The position numbers and the translations under genes are program-made. From NCBI GenBank assembly GCA_004028745.1, contig RAZP01000067.1, forward strand, positions 124,001 to 188,000: a DNA stretch of 64,000 nucleotides, given 5' to 3'. A model generated the notes under the pieces. It searched no databases. It saw only the letters and a program-made list of their open reading frames with translations, and was not told where the DNA came from. This DNA is from Prosthecochloris sp. (GTDB lineage Bacteria > Bacteroidota > Chlorobiia > Chlorobiales > Chlorobiaceae). Positions 53,896 to 62,792 of the stretch are shown here, one piece after another (position 1 is the stretch's first letter; each line of letters begins with the position of its first letter).

Positions 53896-56800
53896 TACTC
53901 TTTTATCAATTGCCGACTGAGAACTGCTATCTGGTTCCGGCCTGCCACCCTTCTGTTTGTTTTCAACAAGGTAATAGGTCAGCGGAACCACGCCAAGCGT
54001 CAGTATGGTTGAAAGCAGTGCACCCCACATCAGCGAGATCGCAAGCCCCTGAAAGATCGGATCGAACAGAATCACAATGGCACCGATAACCACCGTGCCC
54101 GCCGTCAACAGAATCGGCCGTGTACGCACTGCGGCAGATTCGATAACGGCTTCCTTCAGCTCGACCCCCTCCTGAACACGCAACTGTATAAAATCTATAA
54201 TCAGCACGGAGTTTCTCACCATGATGCCTGCAAGAGCGATCATGCCGATCATGCTCGTCGCCGTAAAGAATGCCCCGTGAATGAAATGGCCCGGTATAAT
54301 CCCTACCAGACTGAGCGGAATGGCAACCATCATCACCAGTGGGGTTTTGAATGACTGGAACCAGCCTACAATGAGAAGATATATGATCACCAGCACGACG
54401 GCAAATGCTGCCCCCAGGTCTCTGAACACTTCGAAGGTAATCTGCCATTCGCCGTCCCATTTCATCGCAAGTTTTTCTTCACTGAACGGCGGAGCAGTAT
54501 ACAACGGAGAAATCGAATACCCTCCCGGCATTTCAAGCTCCTTGATCCTGTCGTCCATCTCAAGCATGGCATACACCGGACTTTCAGTGACCCCGGCAAC
54601 ATCTGCAGTCACATAAACCACATTTTTAAGGTCTTTACGATAGATGCTTTTATCTTCGATGGTTTCCTCAATGGAAACAAGCTCGGACAAAGGAATCATT
54701 TCACCGGCAGGCAATCTTGTTGTCAAGGAACTCATCCCCTGAGACTTCACAAAAATATCAGAAAGGTCGAGAATGGAAGCTCTTGCCGAAATCGGCAAGC
54801 GCAGCTCAAGGCCGACAGGTTCAAGTTCGGTATCGGTATGTAAAAGCCCGACCTCGACTCCGTCAAGTGCCATGCGAAGTGTATTGGTAATCTGCTCGGT
54901 GGTAATCCCCCTGAACGCGGCTTTCTGCTTGTCGATCACCATTGTGTACACCTTCTGGTCATCCTCAACCGTCCAGTCAACATCCACGACGCCCGGCGTG
55001 TCCTCCATGATCGCTTTTATCCGGCGGGCAAGGACAATCTGCTGCTCCATGTCCGGACCGTAGATCTCGGCAACAATTGTCGAGAGTACCGGCGGCCCGG
55101 GAGGAACCTCTACAACTTTGGCATTTGCACCATATTTAGCGGCAATCTCCTGCACCTTCGGCCTGACGCGTTTTGCGATATCGTGACTCTGGTCGCTGCG
55201 TTCACCCTTGTGCACGAGGTTTACCTGGATATCGGCCATATTGTCGCTCTGCCGAAGATAGTAATGCCGGACAAGACCGTTGAAATTGATCGGTGCGTGC
55301 GTACCGACATAATATTGATAGTTCTCGACCTCCGGCACGGTCTTCAGGTACGATACAATATCCTTGCTCACCCTCGCAGTCTGCTCAAGCGTGGTTCCTT
55401 CCGGCATATCGACAATGACCTGGAACTCGCTCTTATTGTCGAATGGCAGCATTTTAAGCTGAACCATCTTCAACGGAATCATGCTGATAGAACCCAGCAG
55501 CAGCAATCCGACAAACACAAAGGCAATGGTTGCTTTCCACCAGCTGGTGAGCAGCGGTGCAAGTGTTTTATCATATACCTTGTAATAGATTGACTTTCTG
55601 ATATCGTACTTTTCTGAATGTCCTTCTTCTGCTTTGAGGAGACGAAACGCAAGCCACGGCGTCCCTATAAGCGCTACGAAAAGCGAAAAGATCATGGCAA
55701 GCGACGCCCCGATTGGCATAGGACTCATATACGGCCCCATAAGACCGGAAACAAACACCATTGGCAAGACGGAAGCTATTACCGTAAAAGTTGCCAAAAT
55801 TGTCGGGTTGCCAACCTCGTTTATCGCAGCGAGAGCCGCCTGCAGTTTCGGCATCCTGCGCATTGAAAAGTGTCTGTGGATGTTTTCTGCGATGATAATC
55901 GAGTCATCGACAACGATACCGGTTACAAAAATCAGGGCGAAAAGTGTCACCCTGTTCAAGGTATAGTCGAAGAGATAGTATACCAGCAGCGTCAGCGCAA
56001 AGGTTATCGGCACGGATGCGAACACCACAAGGCCGCCCCGCCAGCCGAGGAAAAGACCAACAACAATGGTAACCGCGACAACAGCCCCTATGAGGTGCTC
56101 AAGCAGGGTAAATACCTTTTCAGAAGCTGTTTCACCGTAGTTACGGGTCTCGGTTACGGTAATTCCCGATGTAATCACAGATCCTTTCAATGACTCGACC
56201 TTTGCAAGCACCTTGTTTGCAAGAGCTGTAGCGTCAGCCCCTTTCCGTTTTGCAACCGTGAGTGTCACAGCAGGATATTCGCCCTTCATTTCAACGTCAT
56301 GCGATGCAGCTCCATAACCAAAAAACGTGTAATTTTCAACCTCTTCAGGACCATCAACAACCTTTGCAACATCTTTCAGGTAAACCGGCTCCGAATTGTA
56401 TATACCTACAATGACATTTCTGACGTCTTCTGCTGTCTTGAGAAACCTGCCTGTTTTCACCGTAAGCTCGCGGTTCATCTGCTGGAATGTTCCCGCTGTC
56501 ACCTGACTGTTGGATGCCTTGATCTGCCGGGCTATCTGCAAAGGGGTAATACGGTATTGCGCAAGCCTGTCCTTGTCGAGTACGATTCTAAGCTGGCGTT
56601 TCAACCCTCCATTAAGGTTGACATCACCAATGTTCTCGATTTTCTTGAGCTCGTCGGCAACCTGCCCGGCAACTTTCCTGAGCTGGTATGGTCCATAGCT
56701 CTGACTCCAGAATGTCAGGGTCAAGACGGGCACATCGTCAATCGTCACTTTTTTGATGAGAGGAAACTGCATACCCCGGGGCATCTTGTCCATATTTTTC

Positions 56801-57159
56801 ATTATGGTTGCCCAGAGCTTCACCATGCTCTCTTCGGTATCATCCCCGACATCGTAACGCACGGTAACCAGTGCAAAATCTTTTTGGGACGTCGAATACA
56901 CGTAGTCAACCCCCTCAATCTCCGTCAGGTACTTTTCCACGGGCTTTGCTACCCGCTCTTCGACTTCCTTGGCGCTCCCGCCCGGATAGCTGAAATAAAG
57001 ATCCACCAGTGGTACGGAAATCTGGGGCTCCTCCTCACGGGGGGTCATGAACGTTGCCAGCACCCCCACAAGGAGTGCTGTAACCATCAGCAACGGTGTC
57101 AGCTTCGAGTTGATGAACAGCTTCGCAAGCACTCCTGCAATACCCTCTCTCATCGACAC
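53878..57159 (-). CDS. RND-family efflux pump, inner membrane permease
   Basis: This 1093-residue pump has the 12-TM layout of the AcrB/CusA superfamily with two large periplasmic loops. The N-terminal TM leads to MTPREEEPQISVP and FSYPGGSAKEVEERV; TM4 carries GIVVDDSIIIAENI, the Asp pair used for proton relay. It lacks the methionine track of copper exporters. The substrate is unknown; placement under a CsoR-type repressor suggests a metal or sulfur-stress role. The adaptor gene lies 12 bp upstream, but it is severely shortened. Confidence 0.9.
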   Translation of the reverse strand: MSMREGIAGVLAKLFINSKLTPLLMVTALLVGVLATFMTPREEEPQISVPLVDLYFSYPGGSAKEVEERVAKPVEKYLTEIEGVDYVYSTSQKDFALVTVRYDVGDDTEESMVKLWATIMKNMDKMPRGMQFPLIKKVTIDDVPVLTLTFWSQSYGPYQLRKVAGQVADELKKIENIGDVNLNGGLKRQLRIVLDKDRLAQYRITPLQIARQIKASNSQVTAGTFQQMNRELTVKTGRFLKTAEDVRNVIVGIYNSEPVYLKDVAKVVDGPEEVENYTFFGYGAASHDVEMKGEYPAVTLTVAKRKGADATALANKVLAKVESLKGSVITSGITVTETRNYGETASEKVFTLLEHLIGAVVAVTIVVGLFLGWRGGLVVFASVPITFALTLLVYYLFDYTLNRVTLFALIFVTGIVVDDSIIIAENIHRHFSMRRMPKLQAALAAINEVGNPTILATFTVIASVLPMVFVSGLMGPYMSPMPIGASLAMIFSLFVALIGTPWLAFRLLKAEEGHSEKYDIRKSIYYKVYDKTLAPLLTSWWKATIAFVFVGLLLLGSISMIPLKMVQLKMLPFDNKSEFQVIVDMPEGTTLEQTARVSKDIVSYLKTVPEVENYQYYVGTHAPINFNGLVRHYYLRQSDNMADIQVNLVHKGERSDQSHDIAKRVRPKVQEIAAKYGANAKVVEVPPGPPVLSTIVAEIYGPDMEQQIVLARRIKAIMEDTPGVVDVDWTVEDDQKVYTMVIDKQKAAFRGITTEQITNTLRMALDGVEVGLLHTDTELEPVGLELRLPISARASILDLSDIFVKSQGMSSLTTRLPAGEMIPLSELVSIEETIEDKSIYRKDLKNVVYVTADVAGVTESPVYAMLEMDDRIKELEMPGGYSISPLYTAPPFSEEKLAMKWDGEWQITFEVFRDLGAAFAVVLVIIYLLIVGWFQSFKTPLVMMVAIPLSLVGIIPGHFIHGAFFTATSMIGMIALAGIMVRNSVLIIDFIQLRVQEGVELKEAVIESAAVRTRPILLTAGTVVIGAIVILFDPIFQGLAISLMWGALLSTILTLGVVPLTYYLVENKQKGGRPEPDSSSQSAIDKRVVTSDK

Positions 57160-57171
57160 AACCCTCCTTCT

Positions 57172-57552
57172 TTACGGCTTGACTGTTATCTGAAACCCTT
57201 CCTGAACACCCCTGACATACGGTACCACCACTTTTTCTCCCATTCCAAGTCCGCTGAGCACCTCAACATTATCACCAGAAACCTTTCCGGTTCTTATCCA
57301 CCTGATCGATACAATATTGTCGTCCCCCACAACCTGAACCCCTTCGAGCTGTCCCCGCATAAAGACAGAGCTCGACGGAATCAAGAGAACCAAACGCCCT
57401 TCTCTTGCTGTTGCTAATTCTGTGACAGCGACATTTTCTACCTCTACAATCTCGGGCTGTACATCAACCGCTGCAGTTTCAGGCTTATCACCCCTGCACG
57501 CAGTGAACAGGAGAAAAAGACCGATACATCCCAGAAATATTGTATGCTTCAT
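57172..57552 (-). CDS. RND periplasmic adaptor, internally deleted
   Basis: This protein has 126 residues; a normal adaptor has about 370. It has a lipoprotein signal (LLFTACRGD, lipid Cys) and a short N-terminal segment, then jumps directly to the C-terminal membrane-proximal domain (IPSSSVFMRGQLEGVQVV, WIRTGKVSGDNVEVLSGLGMGEKVVVP). The biotinyl-lipoyl domain and the TolC-contacting helical hairpin are absent. The reading frame is intact, so this is an in-frame deletion, or a minimal adaptor kept by selection. A solo palindromic end lies 39 bp upstream. Confidence 0.78.
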   Translation of the reverse strand: MKHTIFLGCIGLFLLFTACRGDKPETAAVDVQPEIVEVENVAVTELATAREGRLVLLIPSSSVFMRGQLEGVQVVGDDNIVSIRWIRTGKVSGDNVEVLSGLGMGEKVVVPYVRGVQEGFQITVKP

Positions 57553-57590
57553 ATTTCGATGTGCTTGTTTTTCAATCATTTCATTTTAAT

Positions 57591-57607
57591 GGGCACCTCT
57601 ATTAGTT
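57591..57607. mobile_element. Solo end of the palindromic element
   Basis: GGGCACCTCTATTAGTT at 57591-57607 matches the consensus end at 16 of 17 bp. No partner end or body is found. It lies between the shortened adaptor gene and the tolC stop codon, 14 bp after the latter. Confidence 0.6.
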
Positions 57608-57620
57608 ACCACCTTCTCAC

Positions 57621-58955
57621 CTATCTCCCGGTGTAATAATCCAGCTCGTTTTTAGCCATGATCAGGTCATACCTGGCTTTGTTCAGGCGCATCTGAGCAT
57701 ATGTATAGGCCTGTTCCCTGCCCAGCAGTTCAAAGGTCATTGCAAGTCCCGAACGGTACCGTCCGCCGATAAAATCAAGGCTGACTCTGGCTTCTTTCAG
57801 TGACCGCTCCGCAACTTTTATCCTTGACTCTGCCGTACGCAGCATACGGTAAGCTTTGCGAATCTCATAAAGCCCCCTGTCCCTTGCCTCCTCATAGTTG
57901 TAACGGGTCTCCATTTCCCCGGCCTTGGCTTCCTGCGCCCTGCCGATATTCGAGTAACCATCAAAAATAGTCCACTCCATGTTCAGTCCAAGAGTCCAGT
58001 TGGTTTCCCCCAGACCCGGAAAGTCCTCATCATTCCAGTCTTTCTGAAGAAAAGCATTCAAGCGCGGCAGCCGTTTAGCTTTTGCCATATCGTACTGGTA
58101 ACCTGCGACATCCACAAAGGCCTCAAGAGCCTTCAGGTCAGCTCTCTCTTCCGGCATATCCGGTTCAGCTTCCGGGATGACAACACCGCCGGTTTCAAGC
58201 CCGTTGACAGGAACGATATCGACATCACTGTCAAGACGAAGCAGGAACCGCAGACCGTCTTTTGCCGATGCTATCTCATCCTCGATCATCATTTTCTGTT
58301 CTGCAAGCTCGGCAAGACGCACTGCGGTTGATAGTTTGTCGGACTTGGTAATCAATCCTTTCCGGTAGGCTTTTGCGGCTTCACGGTCATGAAGCTGCAT
58401 TGCCCGGATGGAGCCGTTGACTGCATTAAGATTTTCCCGGGCAAGCACCAGCCCGTAATAGGCCTTCTTGACTTCGAGTGCAATAGTTTCTTCGGCCCTT
58501 CGGAGCATGCGCTCTTGTGCCTTTTTCGACATTGAAGCTGCCGATCTGCCGATAACAGCATCCCGGTTGAAAATCGGCTGCATAACCTCGACGCCCAGAT
58601 GAAAATTCGAGATACCATCGGGATCGTTCAGTGCACCTGCGCTGAAATCTGTTGCAGGATTTATGATCCCTTGCCGAAGCTTGTAGGTAAAAACCGATGC
58701 CGGATCGTCCGTTGTGATAAACGTTTCGGAAAGCGTCACTTTCGGCAGAAAAGCTTTCCTGGTCTGTACATGCCTGGCTTCGGCCTGATCCACCCTTGCT
58801 TTCGCAGCCTTTAGCGCGTAACTGTTCTTTCCAGCCATTTCAAGCGCCTGCTCAAGAGAGATTTTCATGACATCCTCCGCGTACACAGTAAACGGAAAAA
58901 GCAGAACCAGCGCTAGAATGCGCCCCGAAACACCTTTGACAAGCTTCATGTTCAT
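57621..58955 (-). CDS. TolC-family outer membrane efflux protein
   Basis: This protein of 444 residues has a signal peptide (VKGVSGRILALVLLFPFTVYAED) and the two outer membrane efflux repeats. The mature part starts ISLEQALEMAGKNSYALKAAKARVDQAEA and shows heptad-rich coiled coils with the typical A-x-x-R spacing. It should form the exit duct for the RND pump. It precedes the adaptor and the pump, and follows the CsoR-like gene. The ATG at 58955 (MNMKLVK) is preceded by AAAAGAG. Confidence 0.9.
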   Translation of the reverse strand: MNMKLVKGVSGRILALVLLFPFTVYAEDVMKISLEQALEMAGKNSYALKAAKARVDQAEARHVQTRKAFLPKVTLSETFITTDDPASVFTYKLRQGIINPATDFSAGALNDPDGISNFHLGVEVMQPIFNRDAVIGRSAASMSKKAQERMLRRAEETIALEVKKAYYGLVLARENLNAVNGSIRAMQLHDREAAKAYRKGLITKSDKLSTAVRLAELAEQKMMIEDEIASAKDGLRFLLRLDSDVDIVPVNGLETGGVVIPEAEPDMPEERADLKALEAFVDVAGYQYDMAKAKRLPRLNAFLQKDWNDEDFPGLGETNWTLGLNMEWTIFDGYSNIGRAQEAKAGEMETRYNYEEARDRGLYEIRKAYRMLRTAESRIKVAERSLKEARVSLDFIGGRYRSGLAMTFELLGREQAYTYAQMRLNKARYDLIMAKNELDYYTGR

Positions 58956-59161
58956 GGCTCTTTTCACTATTTTAATTTTAGCTTGAATAATAACCACCGC
59001 ATTCCATTTCGACCCCGATCCCAAACTTTTTTCGAGTACGATTCGAAACACATCAACAATTCAACACTGTTTTTCACCTACCTGACACGTAGCACCTTCC
59101 TACCTCCCGCTCTCCTTTTTTTATTCCTTTGGTGAATTATTCAGGTTAGGATCCTTACTGC

Positions 59162-59392
59162 TTACTTCTTGGATATCAATCTCAGAATTCTTTCCATATT
59201 CTCCGAGTCACGTTCGTTTAAACATTCCTTGAGGCTACTGTTCAACAACAGAGAATAGGTCTTATCCAATGCAGCCTTTGCAGCCTGAAACTGAACAATA
59301 ACCTTTTCACAATGTTCACGATGCTCGATCATCCTGACGAGCCCCTGAATCTGTCCGTTGACCTTCTTCAATCTTGTGACAATATCATTCAT
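59162..59392 (-). CDS. CsoR-family (DUF156) transcriptional repressor with Cys-Ser-Cys sensor pattern
   Basis: This repressor of 76 residues is all-alpha. The start at 59392 (MNDIVTRLKKVNGQIQGLVRMIE) gives the family N-terminus. Sensor positions equivalent to Cys36, His61 and Cys65 of CsoR are Cys28, Ser53 and Cys57; the Cys-to-Cys spacing of 29 equals that of CstR (31/60). The copper-ligand His is missing, which disfavours Cu(I) or nickel sensing and resembles persulfide sensors such as CstR. It heads the TolC-RND gene set, with an operator-like palindrome just upstream. Confidence 0.85.
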   Translation of the reverse strand: MNDIVTRLKKVNGQIQGLVRMIEHREHCEKVIVQFQAAKAALDKTYSLLLNSSLKECLNERDSENMERILRLISKK

Positions 59393-59433
59393 AAATTTTC
59401 CCCCGAAATCTTTATGCAGAGGTCTCACAAATG

Positions 59434-59455
59434 TACCCCTACCCCGTATAGGTAT
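59434..59455. promoter_or_regulatory. CsoR/CstR-type operator upstream of the repressor gene
   Basis: TACCCC occurs twice (59434-59439, 59440-59445), followed by GTAT and AGGTAT (59450-59455). Read on the minus strand this gives ATACCTATACGGGGTA, an inverted repeat ATACC/GGGTA with a G-tract as in known CsoR and CstR operators. It begins 42 bp upstream of the start codon, so autoregulation is likely. Confidence 0.6.
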
Positions 59456-59688
59456 GAATATACAAAAAAACTATTCTTTGCAAACACGGGAAACCATTTC
59501 AGGGTAGTGGCTGCTCAGGGAAAAACAGGGTGGCGAAGAAGAAGAGTGCCGGAACTGTAGAAAGACACAAAACGTTTAACAAAGCTGTTAAATATTACTA
59601 TCATGAAAGCAACCTCTGAAAACACGCCCATTATCGGGGAAAAGCCCTGTGCCGAGGTGCTGCCAAGTCACAGAAAGAAGTATATACC

Positions 59689-60312
59689 ATGGAAGTTATT
59701 GGAAAAAGCAAAGCACATGTTGTACTGGACTCCTGTTTACAAGAATCTTCGGAATACTTTTCGGATCATCTACGGATCCTTAAATGCAACCCATACTGCA
59801 AAAACATCGAATACCTTGCTGAAAGGGATATATATCAATGGACATTTATGGCTGATGATCCGCGCAGCAACCCTATAATAGCCCTCTTTTTTGTTAAGCA
59901 GAACCTTGAGCACCTCCCACCTGAAAGCGAGCTTTTAGCGCAATATGCTAACTCCGGGAACATCGAGATAGATAAGTCCAGAGGAGGGAAGCTCATTCGC
60001 TGGAGTGCAGCAGAAGATACTCCAGATCTCGATATCACCAGCAAGAACACCTTTATCGGAACTGCCGGGGCGGAAATTTGCCTGCTGCATCATACGGACA
60101 ACAAAACATCGGTGCATTATGAAACCAGTATTACCGTGGACTTCAAAGTGCCATTCCCTTTAAACATGATGCCTGAAATGGTATTGAAGTTCCTGACTGA
60201 AACCATAATGTCGCAGATTATGCAGCATGCTACGGAAAGCATGCTCTGCAAGGTACAGTCCGATATCTGTTGCATTGATTCTGCAATCGTCGCCGGAGGG
60301 GAGTTAAAGTAG
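59689..60312 (+). CDS. DUF1997-like protein of unknown function
   Basis: This 207-residue soluble protein has the beta-rich SRPBCC-like pattern of DUF1997 proteins, which occur in cyanobacteria, plants and green sulfur bacteria. It lacks signal peptide and membrane helices. Features include a Cys pair CNPYC near 34 and a hydrophobic strand set (ETSITVDFKVPFPLNMMPEMV). It lies near bchV and bchQ; a role in pigment or membrane lipid handling is possible but not shown. ATG at 59689 is preferred over an overlapping ORF in another frame. Confidence 0.5.
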   Translation: MEVIGKSKAHVVLDSCLQESSEYFSDHLRILKCNPYCKNIEYLAERDIYQWTFMADDPRSNPIIALFFVKQNLEHLPPESELLAQYANSGNIEIDKSRGGKLIRWSAAEDTPDLDITSKNTFIGTAGAEICLLHHTDNKTSVHYETSITVDFKVPFPLNMMPEMVLKFLTETIMSQIMQHATESMLCKVQSDICCIDSAIVAGGELK

Positions 60313-60361
60313 CACCGGGATGCACAGTGAAAGGTTCAGAAAAGACACAAGAGACAAAGTG

Positions 60362-60580
60362 TTAACCGCTGACTTGTTTTCTCTTGTACAGCGCTTCAAT
60401 GATAAAGCCTAAAATGTAGGTAAAAAAACCTCCTCCGATAACAACTGCCAGGAAAACCTGGCGATCAGCCGCTGTCTCCAGTTGACCGGAATTCCATATG
60501 AAGAACACCAGCAACACCCAGACAATGCCAACAAGCAGTACAGCTATGCTCCACAAGCTCTTGAAACTGCCTTCCACCAT
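60362..60580 (-). CDS. Small two-helix membrane protein downstream of bchV
   Basis: This 72-residue protein has hydrophobic helices at about 9-28 and 42-62 with a short polar loop and a Lys/Arg tail (YKRKQVSG). It is 46 bp after bchV on the same strand. I do not recognise a family. Conservation in other green sulfur genomes is not known to me. Confidence 0.65.
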   Translation of the reverse strand: MVEGSFKSLWSIAVLLVGIVWVLLVFFIWNSGQLETAADRQVFLAVVIGGGFFTYILGFIIEALYKRKQVSG

Positions 60581-60625
60581 AATGGATAACTTTTTACAAT
60601 TTAAAATCAGAGTTCACGCAAACTC

Positions 60626-61099
60626 TCAAATAACTCCTTCCATTTTCAAACGACGCTCATTGAGCTTTTCAAGAATTATCCTGACAAGGTACTGCAGAGC
60701 GTTAACCACATAGGTAAAGTATGCGAGAAAAGCCTCCCAGATCAGAACATCCTCGGGGTAGCCCATATATGCCATAACAAAATACAGGAGATGAAAAAAG
60801 GCTGCCACCGTACTGCCGACATCCTCCCAAAAAAATTCTTTCCCGTATATCCATTTGCCAAAAATCTCCTTTTCAAAATATGCACCGGTAACCAGGAGAA
60901 GGCCAAAGAACAGGGTTTTGAACAGGATAGCTACACTTACCCAGTAAAAACTGAAAATCTGGTTATCCTGGGCGTAAAGAAATGTAACGATAACACCTGC
61001 CAGAAATACAACAAACTGAATTGGTGCAAGAATAAGCTGCACATCGGTCCATACCGAAGCGTTACGTTTTGCCAGCTGTTCAGGAGTATAGCGGGGCAT
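60626..61099 (-). CDS. bchV: 3-vinyl bacteriochlorophyllide hydratase (BchV/BchF family)
   Basis: This enzyme of 157 residues hydrates the C-3 vinyl group in bacteriochlorophyll synthesis. The sequence ASVWTDVQLILAPIQFVVFLAG, then FEKEIFGKWIYGKEFFWEDVGS, matches the BchF fold with several membrane helices. Green sulfur bacteria have two paralogs, BchF and BchV. BchV is preferred here because the gene is next to bchQ, which I recall as the arrangement in C. tepidum. The start at 61099 (MPRYTPEQL) is family-typical. Confidence 0.88.
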   Translation of the reverse strand: MPRYTPEQLAKRNASVWTDVQLILAPIQFVVFLAGVIVTFLYAQDNQIFSFYWVSVAILFKTLFFGLLLVTGAYFEKEIFGKWIYGKEFFWEDVGSTVAAFFHLLYFVMAYMGYPEDVLIWEAFLAYFTYVVNALQYLVRIILEKLNERRLKMEGVI

Positions 61100-61357
61100 G
61101 ATCTGTATACCTTGGCTAACTGTTAAAGGAACTTCAAAAAAACAACAAACTAAACAGTAGTCTCTTGTGATCGTAAAGCCAAGAATATATAAATAAAATC
61201 GAGACGCTGAAACAGAAAACCGCAACCTGCTTTTCAGAAACCGGCCATGCCGGATGCCTTATTCCCAGCAAATCTCCCTTGGAACGTTGCTTTTATCCTC
61301 CCGTTTTTCCTATAATACAGGTCAAGTAAGCCTTCAGTCAGCATTCAAAAAAAGACC

Positions 61358-62773
61358 ATGGACACGTCATCAGGCTCACGGGATACGCCAGTAAATCCAC
61401 TCAAAATCCTGCTGATCGCCCCAAAAGGTAAAAAGGATTCTAAATCCAACCAGAAACCTCTTTTTCATATGGCTCTTGGAGTCCTTGTAAGCCTTACACC
61501 GCCTGAACACGAAATAAGCATCATTGATGAGCATTTCGGCGACACCATTAATTACGACAGCAACTGTGACTTTGTCGGGATTACTGCAAGAACGATTGAT
61601 GCGACACGCGCTTACGAAATTGCCGACAACTTCAGAAAAAAAGGTAAAAAGGTCATCCTGGGAGGCATTCATACATCGTTCAATCCGGACGAAGCCGCGC
61701 AGCATGCCGATACAATTGTTTGTGGCGAAGCGGAAAATCTCTGGCGTACGATGCTGGATGACGCGGCAAACAATCGTTTAAAACCATCTTATAACGCAAA
61801 GGATTTTCCACCCGTCAAAGAGATCGCCCCTCTTGACTACAGGAGAATAGCCAAAGCATCGCTGCGGGAAAAAGTCGATACGACAAAATCCATACCCATT
61901 TACATTACCAGAGGCTGTCCTTACACGTGCTCGTTCTGCGTAACCCCGAACTTTACCGGGAAGCTCTACCGAACGCAGAAATCGGAGGATCTCAAGGCTC
62001 AGATAGAAGCAGCCAAAGAGGTTTTCTTCAAGAAAAACAGCAAGTCGGCGAAACCGTGGTTCATGCTGTGCGACGAGAACCTGGGCATTAATAAAAAACG
62101 TCTCTGGGAAGCGCTCGACATGCTCAAGGAATGTGATATCATGTTCAGCGTCTTTTTAAGCATGAATTTCCTTGAAGATGACGAAACGGTAAAAAAACTT
62201 GTCGACGCCGGGTGTTTCATGGCACTGGTCGGGATAGAATCTATCAAGCAGAGCAATCTCGAAGCGTACAACAAATCACATGTTAACTCGCCTGAAAAAG
62301 TCATCTCAACTATAGAGCGCTGCAGAAAAGCCGGGCTGAACGTGCAGGGTAACTTTCTCGTCAATCCCAACCTCGACAGCTTCGAGGACATGGATGATTT
62401 GGTGCGGTTTATCAGTAAAAACAATATTTTCATGCCCATCATGCAGATCATTACCCCGTATCCGGGAACAAGCATGTACAATGAATACAAGGAAAAAGGG
62501 CTGATTACCGACGAGGATTGGGAAAAGTACAACGCCATAAATGTTGTGATTCGTTCGCCGCATTATGATCCCATAGAGTTCCAGTACAAGTTCATGCAAA
62601 GCTATTACCAGGCATATTCTTGGAAAAACATCATCAATAGGATTACGCACAACCCTCACCCTCTCATGAACTTTGTCACAAGCTTTGCATTCAGAAAAAA
62701 CCTTCAGGAGTTGCTGCAGACCTTTGAAACCGATCATGGGCTCAAACGCTCAAACAAACTGAATATTTACTAA
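61358..62773 (+). CDS. bchQ: Bacteriochlorophyllide C-8 methyltransferase, radical SAM (BchQ)
   Basis: This 471-residue B12-binding radical SAM protein methylates the chlorin side chain. The N-terminal cobalamin domain (about 15-160) is followed by TRGCPYTCSFC (Cys187, Cys191, Cys194). The family includes BchE, BchR (C-12) and BchQ (C-8). BchQ is preferred by location next to bchV and by length. It would produce the ethyl, propyl, isobutyl or neopentyl homologs of bacteriochlorophyll c/d/e that adapt chlorosomes to light. The divergent promoter region is shared with bchV. Confidence 0.88.
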   Translation: MDTSSGSRDTPVNPLKILLIAPKGKKDSKSNQKPLFHMALGVLVSLTPPEHEISIIDEHFGDTINYDSNCDFVGITARTIDATRAYEIADNFRKKGKKVILGGIHTSFNPDEAAQHADTIVCGEAENLWRTMLDDAANNRLKPSYNAKDFPPVKEIAPLDYRRIAKASLREKVDTTKSIPIYITRGCPYTCSFCVTPNFTGKLYRTQKSEDLKAQIEAAKEVFFKKNSKSAKPWFMLCDENLGINKKRLWEALDMLKECDIMFSVFLSMNFLEDDETVKKLVDAGCFMALVGIESIKQSNLEAYNKSHVNSPEKVISTIERCRKAGLNVQGNFLVNPNLDSFEDMDDLVRFISKNNIFMPIMQIITPYPGTSMYNEYKEKGLITDEDWEKYNAINVVIRSPHYDPIEFQYKFMQSYYQAYSWKNIINRITHNPHPLMNFVTSFAFRKNLQELLQTFETDHGLKRSNKLNIY

Positions 62774-62792
62774 ACCGACACGCATTACCATC

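Noticed and set aside
56299..57417. 372-codon open frame on the plus strand
   Set aside because: It is antisense to the RND pump and the adaptor gene and has irregular composition.
59603..59878. 91-codon frame overlapping the DUF1997-like gene
   Set aside because: It is in a different frame from the better-supported gene at 59689 and has no recognisable features.
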